Below are positions 5,777 through 12,866 of a stretch of DNA of 17,395 bases, in pieces (the first letter of the stretch is position 1; each line of letters opens with the position of its first letter). The stretch is from NCBI GenBank assembly GCA_947567585.1, contig CANONE010000028.1, positions 1-17,395 on the forward strand. Direction: 5' to 3'. The position numbers were made by a program, and so were the translations under genes. The DNA is from an uncultured Clostridia bacterium. GTDB taxonomy: Bacteria; Bacillota; Clostridia; Oscillospirales; Acutalibacteraceae. Under the pieces are notes generated by a model. It was given only the letters and a program-made list of their open reading frames with translations, ran no database searches and was not told where the DNA came from.

Positions 5777-8700
5777 ATGTGCGTTCTCAAGAAAACATAT
5801 CACGAAGACCCCGGCTCGCTGCACATTGGCGCCGCTCCCAACAGGAGCTATTACCTGCCCCAGGGGCCGGAGGGAGAGGGCCGGGTCCGGCTGCTCAACG
5901 GAGACTGGGCCTTCCGCTACTTTTCCTCCTTTTTAGACGCGGTGGACGAAGAGGGCCGGGTAGACCTGTCTCCCGAAAAGACGGAACCCATTCAAGTGCC
6001 CTCCTGCTGGCAGAACTACGGCTATGGCCGGCATATGTACACCAATATTCGCTTCCCCTTTCCGGTGGACCCGCCCTATGTCCCGGACGAAAACCCCTGC
6101 GGCCTGTACCGCCGGGGGGCGGAAATCCATAAGGAGCCAGGGCACCGGTATTTTCTGAACTTTGAAGGGGTGGACTCCTGCTTTTATCTGTGGGTAAACG
6201 GAGAGTTTGCCGGATACAGCCAGGTATCCCACAGCACCTCGGAGTTCGAGATTACAGAGCTGCTGCGGGACGGGGCCAACGAGTTCACCGTTTTGGTGCT
6301 CCAGTGGTGCGACGGCAGCTATTTGGAAGACCAGGACAAGCTGCGTATGAGCGGCATTTTCCGGGACGTCTATATTCTTGAGCGCCCCGCCGCTTTCCTT
6401 CGGGACTTCTTTGTAAAGGAGAGCTTCAGTCAGGACTTCTCCCAGGCCACGGTCAGGGTGGAGCTGGAGGCGGAGGGCTCCATTGAGCTAAAGGCCGCCC
6501 TATATACCCCGGACGGGCAGATGGCAGGCGAAGCTGCGTTTTCAGGGGAGAGCGGCGCGCTGGAATTCCAGCTGGACCAGCCCCTATTGTGGAACGCCGA
6601 GCACCCCCATCAGTATACGCTGACCCTCTCTACCAAAGAGGAGGTGATCCGGCAGAAGGTGGGCCTAAGGAAGATTGAAGTTAAAAACGGCGTGGTGCTG
6701 CTAAACGGCGTGGCCATTAAGTTCCGGGGGGTTAACCGCCACGACAGCGACCCTGTCACCGGCTATACCATCAGCCGGGAGCAGGCTCTTCGGGACCTGC
6801 TGCTGATGAAGCAGCACAATGTCAACGCCATCCGCACCAGCCATTATCCCAACGCCCCCTGGTTCATGCAGCTTTGCAGCGAGATGGGCTTCTACGTTAT
6901 CGGCGAGGCGGACCTGGAAAGCCACGGCTTTGCCACCAGGCTGGGGGCCTACAGCATGGAGAATTATTCAGACGCCGCCGCAGACCCCCAGTTTATGGAG
7001 GCCATTGTGGACCGGACCCAGCGCAATGTGATCCGGGATAAGAACAACGCCGCCGCGGTGATCTGGTCCCTGGGCAACGAAAGCGGCTGGGGCCCCAACA
7101 CCGAGGCCGCCGGGCGCTGGGTTAAGGAATATGACCCCTCCCGGCTGCTGCATTATGAGAACTTCTACATCTACCACAAGGACTACCACCCCGACTACTC
7201 CATGCTGGACCTCTACAGCCGGATGTATACCCCCACCGAGCCCCGGGAGCTGCCCTGGCCGGATAAGGACATGAGCATTGCCGGCTACTTTGACGGCGCG
7301 GAGCTGGACCAGCATTTAAACGGCCGGCGGATGCCCTTTGTGCTGTGCGAATACATCCACGCCATGGGCAACGGCCCCGGAGACCCGGAGGAATACCAGC
7401 AGCTGATCATGAAGCACGACGGCTTTGTGGGCGGCTTTGTGTGGGAGTGGTGCGACCACGCCGTCTACGGCGGGCAGACTCCGGACAACCGGCCCATCTA
7501 CCGCTACGGCGGGGATTTCGGCGAGTTCCCCCACGATGGGAACTTCTGTATGGACGGCCTGGTCTATCCCGACAGGACCCCCCATACCGGCCTTTTGGAA
7601 TTTAAGAACTGCATCCGGCCCATCCGGGCCCGCCGGGCGGAGGGGAAGCCAGACACCTTCATTTTCCACAATTACCGGGACTTCACCAACGCCCAGGACT
7701 TCGCCTGCCTCAGCTATGAAGCTACAAAGGACGGGGAGGTTATGGCCTCTGGGCGGCTGGAGCTGCCCTCCATTCCCCCTCACCAGGAGGCGGAGATTAC
7801 AGTAGAGGGCCTGCCCCGGGAGGGCCTCTCTGCCGTTACCTTCCTCTACACCGCCAAGGAGGACGGAGAGTTTTTCCCGGCGGGCCATGAGCTGGGATTT
7901 GACCAGATCATTCTCAGCGGCCAGCCTCAGCCTATTCCCGCTCCAGCGGCAGGGCAGGTGGAGGCCGCCGAGACACGCAGGGCCGTCATCGTATCAGGCC
8001 CTGGCTTCCGGTATGCTTTTTGCAAAACCACAGGGCTCTTTACCGAGCTCTCCTATCAAAACAAGGGCCTTCTCACCCGGCCCATGGAGTGGAACACCTA
8101 CCGGGCCCCTCTGGACAATGATATGTATGTCAACCCCAAGTGGACCGAGGCTGGCTATCACCGGCCCACTGTGAAGGTCTACAGCGTCCAGGTGGAGAAG
8201 ACGGCGGAAGGGCCCGCGGTCATTACATGCAGCCTGGGGATCGGCGCTTTAACGGTTACGCCCTTCCTGCGCATTACCGCCCGGTGGACCATTGACGGGG
8301 AAGGCCGCATTCAGTGCGCCCTGGAAGGAAAGCGGGACAGCCGGTTCCCCTTTCTGCCCCGGTTCGGGCTGCGGATGTTCCTGCCGAAAGACTTCCGGCA
8401 GGCGGAGTATTTCGGCTATGGCCCCTATGAAAGCTACAACGACAAGCACCTGGCCTCCCGGCTGGGCGTCTACCAAGAGACCGTGGACCGGATGGTAGAG
8501 CACTATCTGAAGCCCCAGGAAAACGGCTCCCACTTCGGCTGCCGCTGGGCCGGCCTTTCCGACGGCGCCTTCACCCTGAAGGTCCAGGCCCCCCAGGGCT
8601 TCTCCATGAACGCCTCCCCCTACACCCAGGAAGAGCTGGCCAAGAAAAAGCATGATTACGAGCTGGAGGAGTCCGGCGAGACTGTGTTCTGCGTAGACTA

Positions 8701-8812
8701 CAAGATGAGCGGCGTAGGCTCCGGCAGCTGCGGCCCCCAGCTCCTGGAAAAATTCCAACTAAACGAAACCGAATTCACCTTTGACTTCGCCCTCGCCCCC
8801 TCTTGCAAATAG
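5777..8812 (+). CDS. lacZ: Beta-galactosidase, glycoside hydrolase family 2 (LacZ type)
   Basis: A 1011-aa enzyme, close to E. coli LacZ (1024 aa), with the full domain order: sugar-binding jelly roll (about 60-210), immunoglobulin-like segments, TIM barrel (about 305-600), and a C-terminal beta-sandwich with FGYGPYESY and FGCRW motifs. GVNRHDSDPVTGYT opens the barrel. The acid/base is Glu435 in WSLGNESGWG and the nucleophile is Glu525 in VLCEYIHAMGNGPG. There is no signal peptide, so it should hydrolyse lactose or other beta-galactosides in the cytoplasm. The ATG at 5777 follows AAAGGAA at 5762-5768; the frame is open back to 5645, but that extension is not LacZ-like. No permease or regulator is adjacent. 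Released galactose could feed galT at 13157. No terminator follows: the last codons overlap the promoter of the next unit. Confidence 0.93.
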   Translation: MCVLKKTYHEDPGSLHIGAAPNRSYYLPQGPEGEGRVRLLNGDWAFRYFSSFLDAVDEEGRVDLSPEKTEPIQVPSCWQNYGYGRHMYTNIRFPFPVDPPYVPDENPCGLYRRGAEIHKEPGHRYFLNFEGVDSCFYLWVNGEFAGYSQVSHSTSEFEITELLRDGANEFTVLVLQWCDGSYLEDQDKLRMSGIFRDVYILERPAAFLRDFFVKESFSQDFSQATVRVELEAEGSIELKAALYTPDGQMAGEAAFSGESGALEFQLDQPLLWNAEHPHQYTLTLSTKEEVIRQKVGLRKIEVKNGVVLLNGVAIKFRGVNRHDSDPVTGYTISREQALRDLLLMKQHNVNAIRTSHYPNAPWFMQLCSEMGFYVIGEADLESHGFATRLGAYSMENYSDAAADPQFMEAIVDRTQRNVIRDKNNAAAVIWSLGNESGWGPNTEAAGRWVKEYDPSRLLHYENFYIYHKDYHPDYSMLDLYSRMYTPTEPRELPWPDKDMSIAGYFDGAELDQHLNGRRMPFVLCEYIHAMGNGPGDPEEYQQLIMKHDGFVGGFVWEWCDHAVYGGQTPDNRPIYRYGGDFGEFPHDGNFCMDGLVYPDRTPHTGLLEFKNCIRPIRARRAEGKPDTFIFHNYRDFTNAQDFACLSYEATKDGEVMASGRLELPSIPPHQEAEITVEGLPREGLSAVTFLYTAKEDGEFFPAGHELGFDQIILSGQPQPIPAPAAGQVEAAETRRAVIVSGPGFRYAFCKTTGLFTELSYQNKGLLTRPMEWNTYRAPLDNDMYVNPKWTEAGYHRPTVKVYSVQVEKTAEGPAVITCSLGIGALTVTPFLRITARWTIDGEGRIQCALEGKRDSRFPFLPRFGLRMFLPKDFRQAEYFGYGPYESYNDKHLASRLGVYQETVDRMVEHYLKPQENGSHFGCRWAGLSDGAFTLKVQAPQGFSMNASPYTQEELAKKKHDYELEESGETVFCVDYKMSGVGSGSCGPQLLEKFQLNETEFTFDFALAPSCK

Positions 8813-8847
8813 CGGGCGCCTATGGTATAATGCAACGTGACGTTGCA
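8803..8847 (+). promoter_or_regulatory. Consensus promoter with 17-bp palindromic operator
   Basis: TTGCAA (8803-8808) and TATAAT (8826-8831) are separated by exactly 17 bases; the -35 lies inside the last codons of lacZ. The final T of the -10 begins a perfect palindrome, TGCAACG-TGA-CGTTGCA (8831-8847), that would cover the transcription start, a classical repressor position. The downstream unit is the RNHCP and sugar isomerase pair. The layout is almost the same as in the promoter/operator at 17357-17381. The cognate repressor is not in the window. Confidence 0.65.
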
Positions 8848-9036
8848 TCCATTTCGCGGGGTCGGGCAAAGCTTCGCCCTCGGGGCTGGGAACCTGCTGG
8901 CTTTGCGGACGCGGTCCGTTAGCCGCTACTGTAAACGGGAATCCCTAAAGGCTGGTGGCAGCTGGAGCCTGCGGCCGCGTGGCAGCGGCTTCCGGTTAAC
9001 AAACCGGAAAATCCGGGTAGAAAGTTTTTGAAGATT
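8848..9036 (+). promoter_or_regulatory. Structured leader with cobalamin-riboswitch-like box
   Basis: This is the first part of the roughly 400-base leader of the RNHCP operon. The segment around 8927-8950 reads CCGCTACTGTAAACGGGA, very like the CCCGCNACTGTNANCGGGGA box of cobalamin riboswitches. It is preceded, as in that class, by GGGAACC (about 8887) and CGGTCC. A possible closing motif AGCTGGAGCCTGC follows at about 8960. However, the GGTG and GCCACTG elements are poor and no B12-related gene follows. Further hairpins are CGGAC-GCG-GTCCG and TTCCGGTT-AACA-AACCGGAA (8990-9009). It may be a diverged riboswitch or a different structured RNA. A GTG-started 64-codon frame at 8837-9031 is not convincing as a gene. 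Confidence 0.3.
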
Positions 9037-9052
9037 GTCAAGAAACTTTTTT
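9024..9052 (+). terminator. Possible attenuator terminator in the RNHCP leader
   Basis: GTTTTTGA (9024-9031) pairs with TCAAGAAAC (9038-9046) with one wobble and one bulge, and is followed directly by six T (9047-9052). This is the form of an intrinsic terminator, though the stem is AT-rich. Its right arm is also the left arm of the perfect stem at 9037-9068, so the two structures exclude each other. Confidence 0.4.
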
Positions 9053-9068
9053 CAAAAAGTTTCTTGAC
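9037..9068. repeat. Perfect 15-bp inverted repeat, potential antiterminator
   Basis: GTCAAGAAACTTTTT (9037-9051) and AAAAAGTTTCTTGAC (9054-9068) are exact reverse complements, separated by 2 bases. No T-tract follows on the plus strand. Pairing here would destroy the preceding terminator-like hairpin. Similar AGAAACTTTTT-type palindromes are, from memory, frequent between genes in related Clostridia, so it may also be a dispersed repeat. Confidence 0.6.
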
Positions 9069-9070
9069 CA

Positions 9071-9100
9071 GGGTGCGGGACAGCGTCTCACGGCCTTAGG
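9071..9100. repeat. Dispersed palindromic intergenic repeat, copy C (reverse orientation)
   Basis: The reverse complement begins CCTAAGGCCG and continues into TGTCCCGCACCC. It aligns well with copy A at 2287-2318 (CCTAAGGCCG ... TGCCCGCGCCCC). It sits directly after the 15-bp inverted repeat. Confidence 0.45.
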
Positions 9101-9140
9101 GCAGCGCAAAGCCTTAGGCATTAGAAAGGAGAATGTTTGT

Positions 9141-9170
9141 ATGACAAGTAAGAGGGAGACTGTGGTATAG
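9141..9170 (+). CDS. Nine-codon leader peptide ORF upstream of the RNHCP gene
   Basis: ATG at 9141 with a strong ribosome site (AAAGGAG at 9125-9131, spacing 9) opens a frame encoding MTSKRETVV and then TAG at 9168-9170. The stop lies 3 bases before the 5' arm of the first alternative hairpin (9174-9185 with 9205-9218). A ribosome terminating here would therefore cover that arm. The geometry is that of a regulatory leader peptide. The good ribosome site is seen; translation and regulation are inferred. Confidence 0.4.
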   Translation: MTSKRETVV

Positions 9171-9172
9171 CC

Positions 9173-9240
9173 GGGGAGGTTTGCCGCAAATAAAATGAAG
9201 AGGTGGCAAACGCCTCCCATAGGAAAGAGCCTATGGAGGA
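9173..9240 (+). promoter_or_regulatory. Mutually exclusive hairpins controlling the RNHCP ribosome site
   Basis: Hairpin 1: GGGAGG-TTTGCC (9174-9185) pairs with GGCAAA (9205-9210) and CCTCCC (9213-9218), 12 bp with a 2-base bulge. Hairpin 2: CCTCCCATAGG (9213-9223) pairs with CCTATGGAGG (9230-9239), 10 bp with one bulged C and the loop AAAGAG. Both use the same CCTCC. Hairpin 2 hides the ATG at 9233 and the GGAGG that serves the TTG at 9248; hairpin 1 frees them. This is the standard architecture of an anti-Shine-Dalgarno switch. Confidence 0.5.
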
Positions 9241-9694
9241 ATACCACTTGAACAGAGAGAACAAGCGCAAGAAATATGAGAAGGGTTATTACCAGAACCA
9301 TCCCTGCAACGACAGCTTCACCTGCAAAGCCTGCGGGCGGCTGGTGACCCCGGAAGCCGCCGGAAGCCAGCACCGCAACCACTGCCCCAACTGCCTTGTG
9401 AGCCTTCACGTAGACAACGAGCCCGGAGACCGGGGGGCGGACTGCGGCGGGCTGATGGACCCGGTAGGGGTCTGGGTGCGCAAGAATGGGGAATGGGCCA
9501 TTATCCACCGTTGCCGGCGCTGCGGGCATTTAAGCTCCAACCGGGTGGCGGCGGACGACAACCCCATGAAGCTGATGTCTATCGCCATGCGGCCATTGGC
9601 CCAGCCGCCGTTCCCTTTAGAGCGCATGGAGGAAATGACGGAGCTGATGGCCGGAGACGGGAAGCTCTGGGATCCTGCCAAAAACGAAAACTGA
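9233..9694 (+). CDS. RNHCP-domain zinc-ribbon protein
   Basis: A 153-aa soluble protein of the RNHCP family, whose biochemical role I do not know. The diagnostic RNHCP is at residues 48-52. Putative zinc ligands come in pairs: CKAC (31, 34), CPNC (51, 54) and CRRC (94, 97), with a further Cys71. A basic N-terminal stretch (NRENKRKKYEKG) suggests nucleic acid or ribosome contact, which is inference. Start choice is open. The ATG at 9233 has AGGA at 9221-9224. A TTG at 9248 (starting MNRENK) has a better GGAGGA site (9235-9240, spacing 7). Both are inside the switch region 9173-9240. The stop is 12 bases before the sugar isomerase gene, so the two are probably co-transcribed from the promoter at 8803. 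Confidence 0.75.
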   Translation: MEEYHLNRENKRKKYEKGYYQNHPCNDSFTCKACGRLVTPEAAGSQHRNHCPNCLVSLHVDNEPGDRGADCGGLMDPVGVWVRKNGEWAIIHRCRRCGHLSSNRVAADDNPMKLMSIAMRPLAQPPFPLERMEEMTELMAGDGKLWDPAKNEN

Positions 9695-9706
9695 GGAGGA
9701 AGCGCG

Positions 9707-10615
9707 ATGAAACTTGGTATTATCATGCCCCCAAAGCCGGAAAGCTTTGAAAAGGCCAAGGCTCTGGGACTGGATTTTGTGGAGTTCGACTGCAACCCCA
9801 CCGACTTTTTCGGCGTTCCCACCGCCGGACTGCTGGCCGCAAAGGAAGAACTGAAGGCCGCCAGCGAGAGTACCGGCGTAGAGGTAGGCGCCGTGGGCCG
9901 CTGGGCCAGCCACATTTTGGACGAGAACGGCCAGGTAGTCCCCGCCGAGTGGGAGGACGTGAAAGCTGTCATTGACTTGGGCGCTTTTCTGGGGGCCAAG
10001 TATTACCTGTGCAGCTGTAACTATGTGAAGAGCCTTTCCTACTACAAAAACATCACCGCCGCCATCAAAGTCCTCAACGACATTGTGGCCTATGCCCAGG
10101 AGAGGGGCATGGAAACCGCCATTGTCAACTGCATGATGGGCGACAACTATATCCGGACCCCCGAACAGTGGAAGCTGGTGCTGGACGAAGTGCCCGGCCT
10201 GGGCATTAAGTACGACCCCTCTCACAGCTTTGTCCATGGCGGACAGAAGGGCGCTTATTTGGAGGAAGGTATGCAGTGGGGCTCCCGGTTCAAGTATTGC
10301 CATGTAAAGGGCGTCATCCAGCGGGGCGATTCCCACGAGGCCGAGCATTGGGCCATGCGGGAGCTGATTGGGAAGCATCCCGAGCTCAAGGATGAGCTGA
10401 TGCCCCATGGCATGGGCGGCGACCCGGACTACGACAACCCCCCGGCCGGCATTGACGTCATCAATTGGCGGGCGTTCTTTGCCATTCTCTACAAGTATGG
10501 CTATGACGGCTATCTTGCTATCGAGCCCCATTCCGCTACTTGGATGGGCGAAAAGGGAGACAAGGGCGTGAAGTATACTATCAAGTATATTCGGGATTTA
10601 ATGATTCTGGACTAA
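9707..10615 (+). CDS. Sugar phosphate isomerase/epimerase family protein (TIM barrel)
   Basis: A 302-aa protein of the xylose-isomerase-like TIM-barrel/AP endonuclease 2 superfamily, cytoplasmic. The expected metal-ligand pattern is visible: Asp170 and His173 in GIKYDPSHSF, His199 in YCHVKG, and Glu273 in YLAIEPHS. These proteins isomerise or epimerise sugars and inositols using a divalent metal; the exact substrate cannot be read from the sequence. The ATG at 9707 follows GAGGAGGA at 9693-9700, overlapping the RNHCP stop, so translation may be coupled. A weak CCCG...CGGG hairpin follows the stop at once, and a strong terminator lies at 10764-10799. A broken member of the same superfamily lies at the right end of the window (16992-17202). 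Confidence 0.75.
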   Translation: MKLGIIMPPKPESFEKAKALGLDFVEFDCNPTDFFGVPTAGLLAAKEELKAASESTGVEVGAVGRWASHILDENGQVVPAEWEDVKAVIDLGAFLGAKYYLCSCNYVKSLSYYKNITAAIKVLNDIVAYAQERGMETAIVNCMMGDNYIRTPEQWKLVLDEVPGLGIKYDPSHSFVHGGQKGAYLEEGMQWGSRFKYCHVKGVIQRGDSHEAEHWAMRELIGKHPELKDELMPHGMGGDPDYDNPPAGIDVINWRAFFAILYKYGYDGYLAIEPHSATWMGEKGDKGVKYTIKYIRDLMILD

Positions 10616-10763
10616 GAACCCGTACCGGCGGGATTTCTACTCAGATTTCCCAGCAAATTTAGTTGGGAGCAAAGTGTGGAAATCCAGGGAATTTTAGGGT
10701 TTTCAAGGCTTCACAAGGCGGTTTGCCGGAAAGATGGGGATCACATCCTGAATCGAGACGCAA

Positions 10764-10799
10764 AAAAGGAGCGCTGGGGGTTTTCCCGGCGCTCCTTTT
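10764..10799. terminator. Bidirectional terminator between convergent isomerase and Nudix genes
   Basis: AAAAGGAGCGCTGGG (10764-10778) pairs with CCCGGCGCTCCTTTT (10785-10799) with one T-G wobble: a 15-bp stem with the loop GGTTTT. On the minus strand the stem ends in six T, so it is strongest for the yihY-Nudix operon, whose last gene ends at 10838. Between 10616 and 10763 I see nothing else. Confidence 0.8.
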
Positions 10800-10837
10800 G
10801 CATGGATAACAGACTGCCCAGTTGGGCCCCGCCGCCT

Positions 10838-11422
10838 TTATTCGTCGGTGGCGCATGGTCCGTATCCATCCGCTTTATCTTCCTTGCGCTGCTCCGCTGG
10901 CAATGGGCGGCCCGCCAGCTTTCGCACCGCCGCGAAAAATACGTCGCTGTAGGCTCCGGCCAAAATTTCACCGGCCCGGGCCTTTTGCTCCCATTCGTCT
11001 ATGGGAAACCATCGGGCCCCGTCCACCTCTCCGGGCTGGAGGGCAAGCGCGGCGGGGTCCACGTCCCGGCGCAGGCCGTATACATCCATAAGAAACGGCT
11101 CGCCGCCCATGCCCTCCGACCGGCGGCGGGTAAGGAAGGCCAGCTCTTCCGGGGCGGCAATAAGGCCAGCCTCCTCCAGCAGCTCCCGGACAGCCGCCGC
11201 TGGGCTTTTCTCTCCCGCCAGCACGCCCCCGCCGGGATTTTCCCACACTCCGGGCATCTGGCTTTTCTCCATGCTTCGTAAGGTGCAGAGCACCTCTCCT
11301 TTCGAGCTCACCACTACGATGGTCACCGCTAAGTGGTATTCCCCAGGCTCCTGGGGATGGCCCCGCTCTATGACGCGGCCCGTCAGGTTTCCCTGGGCGT
11401 CGTACATATCCCAAAGCTCCAT
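10838..11422 (-). CDS. Nudix hydrolase, Idi/YfcD-like, second of a tandem pair
   Basis: A 194-aa cytoplasmic protein with a perfect Nudix box at residues 65-87 (GGVLAGE, seven residues, RELLEEAGL). The opening MELWDMYDAQGNLTGR and the GEYHLAVTIVVVSS strand are typical of the isopentenyl-diphosphate-isomerase-like Nudix subgroup. That subgroup hydrolyses or rearranges diphosphates linked to another moiety; the substrate is unknown. It is clearly a paralogue of the upstream gene, with identical numbering of the box. The ATG at 11422 is preferred because AGGGAGG lies 7 bases upstream and the paralogue begins the same way. The ATG at 11428, overlapping the upstream TGA as ATGA, has that site too close. 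The C-terminal tail of about 25 residues is polar and unlike the paralogue. It is the last gene of the minus-strand operon. Confidence 0.8.
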   Translation of the reverse strand: MELWDMYDAQGNLTGRVIERGHPQEPGEYHLAVTIVVVSSKGEVLCTLRSMEKSQMPGVWENPGGGVLAGEKSPAAAVRELLEEAGLIAAPEELAFLTRRRSEGMGGEPFLMDVYGLRRDVDPAALALQPGEVDGARWFPIDEWEQKARAGEILAGAYSDVFFAAVRKLAGRPLPAEQRKEDKADGYGPCATDE

Positions 11423-11424
11423 TT

Positions 11425-11958
11425 TCATGCCTCCCTTCCCTCCGCTGTGCGGGACCCTGGCGCCACCAGCTTCCGCACAGCCGCAAATGTATCCGCCGTG
11501 TAGGCCAAAGCCAGCATTTTCCCATCCCTGGCCATGCCCTCCCATTGCTCTATTGTAAACCATCGGGCTTTTGCTGTCTCCCCCGGTTGAAGACGAATCT
11601 GGTTCAGGGGGAAATCCTTATGTAGAGCGTACACGTCCAAAAAGACGTCCCGCAGTTTGCTGCGCCCCAGCAAGCGCAGCTCGTCCGCAGAGGCGGGAAT
11701 CCCCGTTTCCTCCCACAGCTCCCGGACCGCGCCCTCCCGGCTTGTCTCCCCGGCCAGCACGCTGCCGCCGGGGCTCTCCCACTGATTGGGGGCCAGCTTT
11801 TTGTCAGGGCTCCGCAGGGTGCAGAGGATCTCTCCGGCGCTGTTGTAGATAATGACGGCGGCCGCCAGGCAAAATTCCCCCGGCCCCAAAGGCGTATACC
11901 GCTGGTGGGTACGGCCGGTGGGATTTCCGTTGGAATCGTAAATATCCAGAATTTCCAT
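11425..11958 (-). CDS. Nudix hydrolase, Idi/YfcD-like, first of a tandem pair
   Basis: A 177-aa cytoplasmic protein with a perfect Nudix box at residues 65-87 (GSVLAGE, seven residues, RELWEETGI) coordinating the catalytic metal. It begins MEILDIYDSNGNPTGR and is collinear with its downstream neighbour over about 165 residues, which implies a tandem duplication. Conservation outside the box (GEFCLAAAVIIYN; LAYTADTFAAVRKL against GAYSDVFFAAVRKL) suggests related substrates. The ATG at 11958 has an AGGGGGAG site and lies 4 bases after the stop of the YihY gene, so it is tightly coupled. The pair could be housecleaning enzymes for nucleoside or prenyl diphosphates. The family is well supported; the substrate is not. 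Confidence 0.82.
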   Translation of the reverse strand: MEILDIYDSNGNPTGRTHQRYTPLGPGEFCLAAAVIIYNSAGEILCTLRSPDKKLAPNQWESPGGSVLAGETSREGAVRELWEETGIPASADELRLLGRSKLRDVFLDVYALHKDFPLNQIRLQPGETAKARWFTIEQWEGMARDGKMLALAYTADTFAAVRKLVAPGSRTAEGREA

Positions 11959-11962
11959 GGTC

Positions 11963-12853
11963 TCACTCCCCCTTGTCTTTTGTGGACTTCGTGGCGCTGG
12001 GGCGGCTTCCCCCGCGCGCCTTAAAAAGGTTTCGCAGGTCCGCAGCCACGCCGCTGGTTTCCAGCCAAACGCTGACCTCTCCGCCCAAAAACAGAATATA
12101 CATGCAAAAAAACAGCCAGAACATGAGAATAACCAGGGTAGCCAGGCTTCCGTAAATAGAAAAGTTTGAAAAATTCTCTACAAATAAGGAAAAGAAGTAC
12201 GAGAACAGCACCCATCCCCCCGCGCCGAAGGCGGCCCCGGCCAGATTATAGCGAAACCGCGCCCGGCGCTTGGGTACAAAGCTATAGAGAAGGATAAAGA
12301 AGATAAAGAGCATGACAAAGCCCGCCAGGGACTTAAAATGAATGAGCAGGGCGGCGGCCAGGGGCCAGCGGTCCAGAAGAAACTTATAGATGGTGGAGCC
12401 GAAAACCAGCAGCAGCGCCGCCGCGATGAGGACCACCGCCAGCATCAGCACATAGACCACCGCCATAGCCCGAAGCGCCACTATGTTTCGGGCCTTTTTC
12501 GCGCCATAGATCTGGTCCAGTCCCTTGATAATGGCCACCATGCCCATGGAGGAGGACCACACCGAGGTGATAACCGCCACCGGCAGCACGCCGTGGGATT
12601 CCAGCGGGCTGGGAATAATTTCGGACAGGGCCGTGGAGAAAGTGGCCGGCAGCAGCTCCAGAGCGGTCTCAATCATGCTGAGCCCGGAAGAAAAATGGAT
12701 GCGCTGCATCAATGTAAGCAAAAAAGCCAAGAAGGGCAGAAAGGAGGTAATGAGGAAAAAGGCCCCATGCGCGGCGGATGAGTCCACCCGGTCCAGGCGA
12801 ATGCGCCCCGCAAACCAGGCTATATGCTTTTTTAAAAACGCTGTCACGGCCAC
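11963..12853 (-). CDS. YihY/virulence factor BrkB family membrane protein
   Basis: A 296-aa inner-membrane protein with about six predicted spans. It shows YihY family marks: the N-terminal SSAAHGAFFLITSFLPFLAF, the central LLYSFVPKRRARFRYNLAGA, and the C-terminal YGSLATLVILMFWLFFCMYI followed by LFLGGEV. The family was once misnamed RNase BN; it is now regarded as membrane proteins of uncertain, perhaps transport, function. A cytoplasmic polar tail follows residue 275. The start is GTG at 12853 with AAGGAAGG six bases upstream; a second GTG two codons later is possible. It is the first gene of a three-gene operon with the two Nudix genes, driven by the promoter at 12946-12954. Confidence 0.85.
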   Translation of the reverse strand: MAVTAFLKKHIAWFAGRIRLDRVDSSAAHGAFFLITSFLPFLAFLLTLMQRIHFSSGLSMIETALELLPATFSTALSEIIPSPLESHGVLPVAVITSVWSSSMGMVAIIKGLDQIYGAKKARNIVALRAMAVVYVLMLAVVLIAAALLLVFGSTIYKFLLDRWPLAAALLIHFKSLAGFVMLFIFFILLYSFVPKRRARFRYNLAGAAFGAGGWVLFSYFFSLFVENFSNFSIYGSLATLVILMFWLFFCMYILFLGGEVSVWLETSGVAADLRNLFKARGGSRPSATKSTKDKGE

Positions 12854-12866
12854 AACCTGCCTTCCT

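Noticed and set aside
7316..7888. 190-codon minus-strand frame opposite lacZ
   Set aside because: It is a shadow of a strongly supported enzyme, with no ribosome site or domain.
8837..9031. 64-codon GTG-started frame in the RNHCP leader
   Set aside because: It starts inside the operator palindrome at the transcription start with no ribosome site, and the product looks like translated structured RNA.
10616..10650. Terminator just after the sugar isomerase
   Set aside because: CCCG...CGGG is a 4-bp stem with no T-run; the strong hairpin at 10764-10799 is the better candidate.
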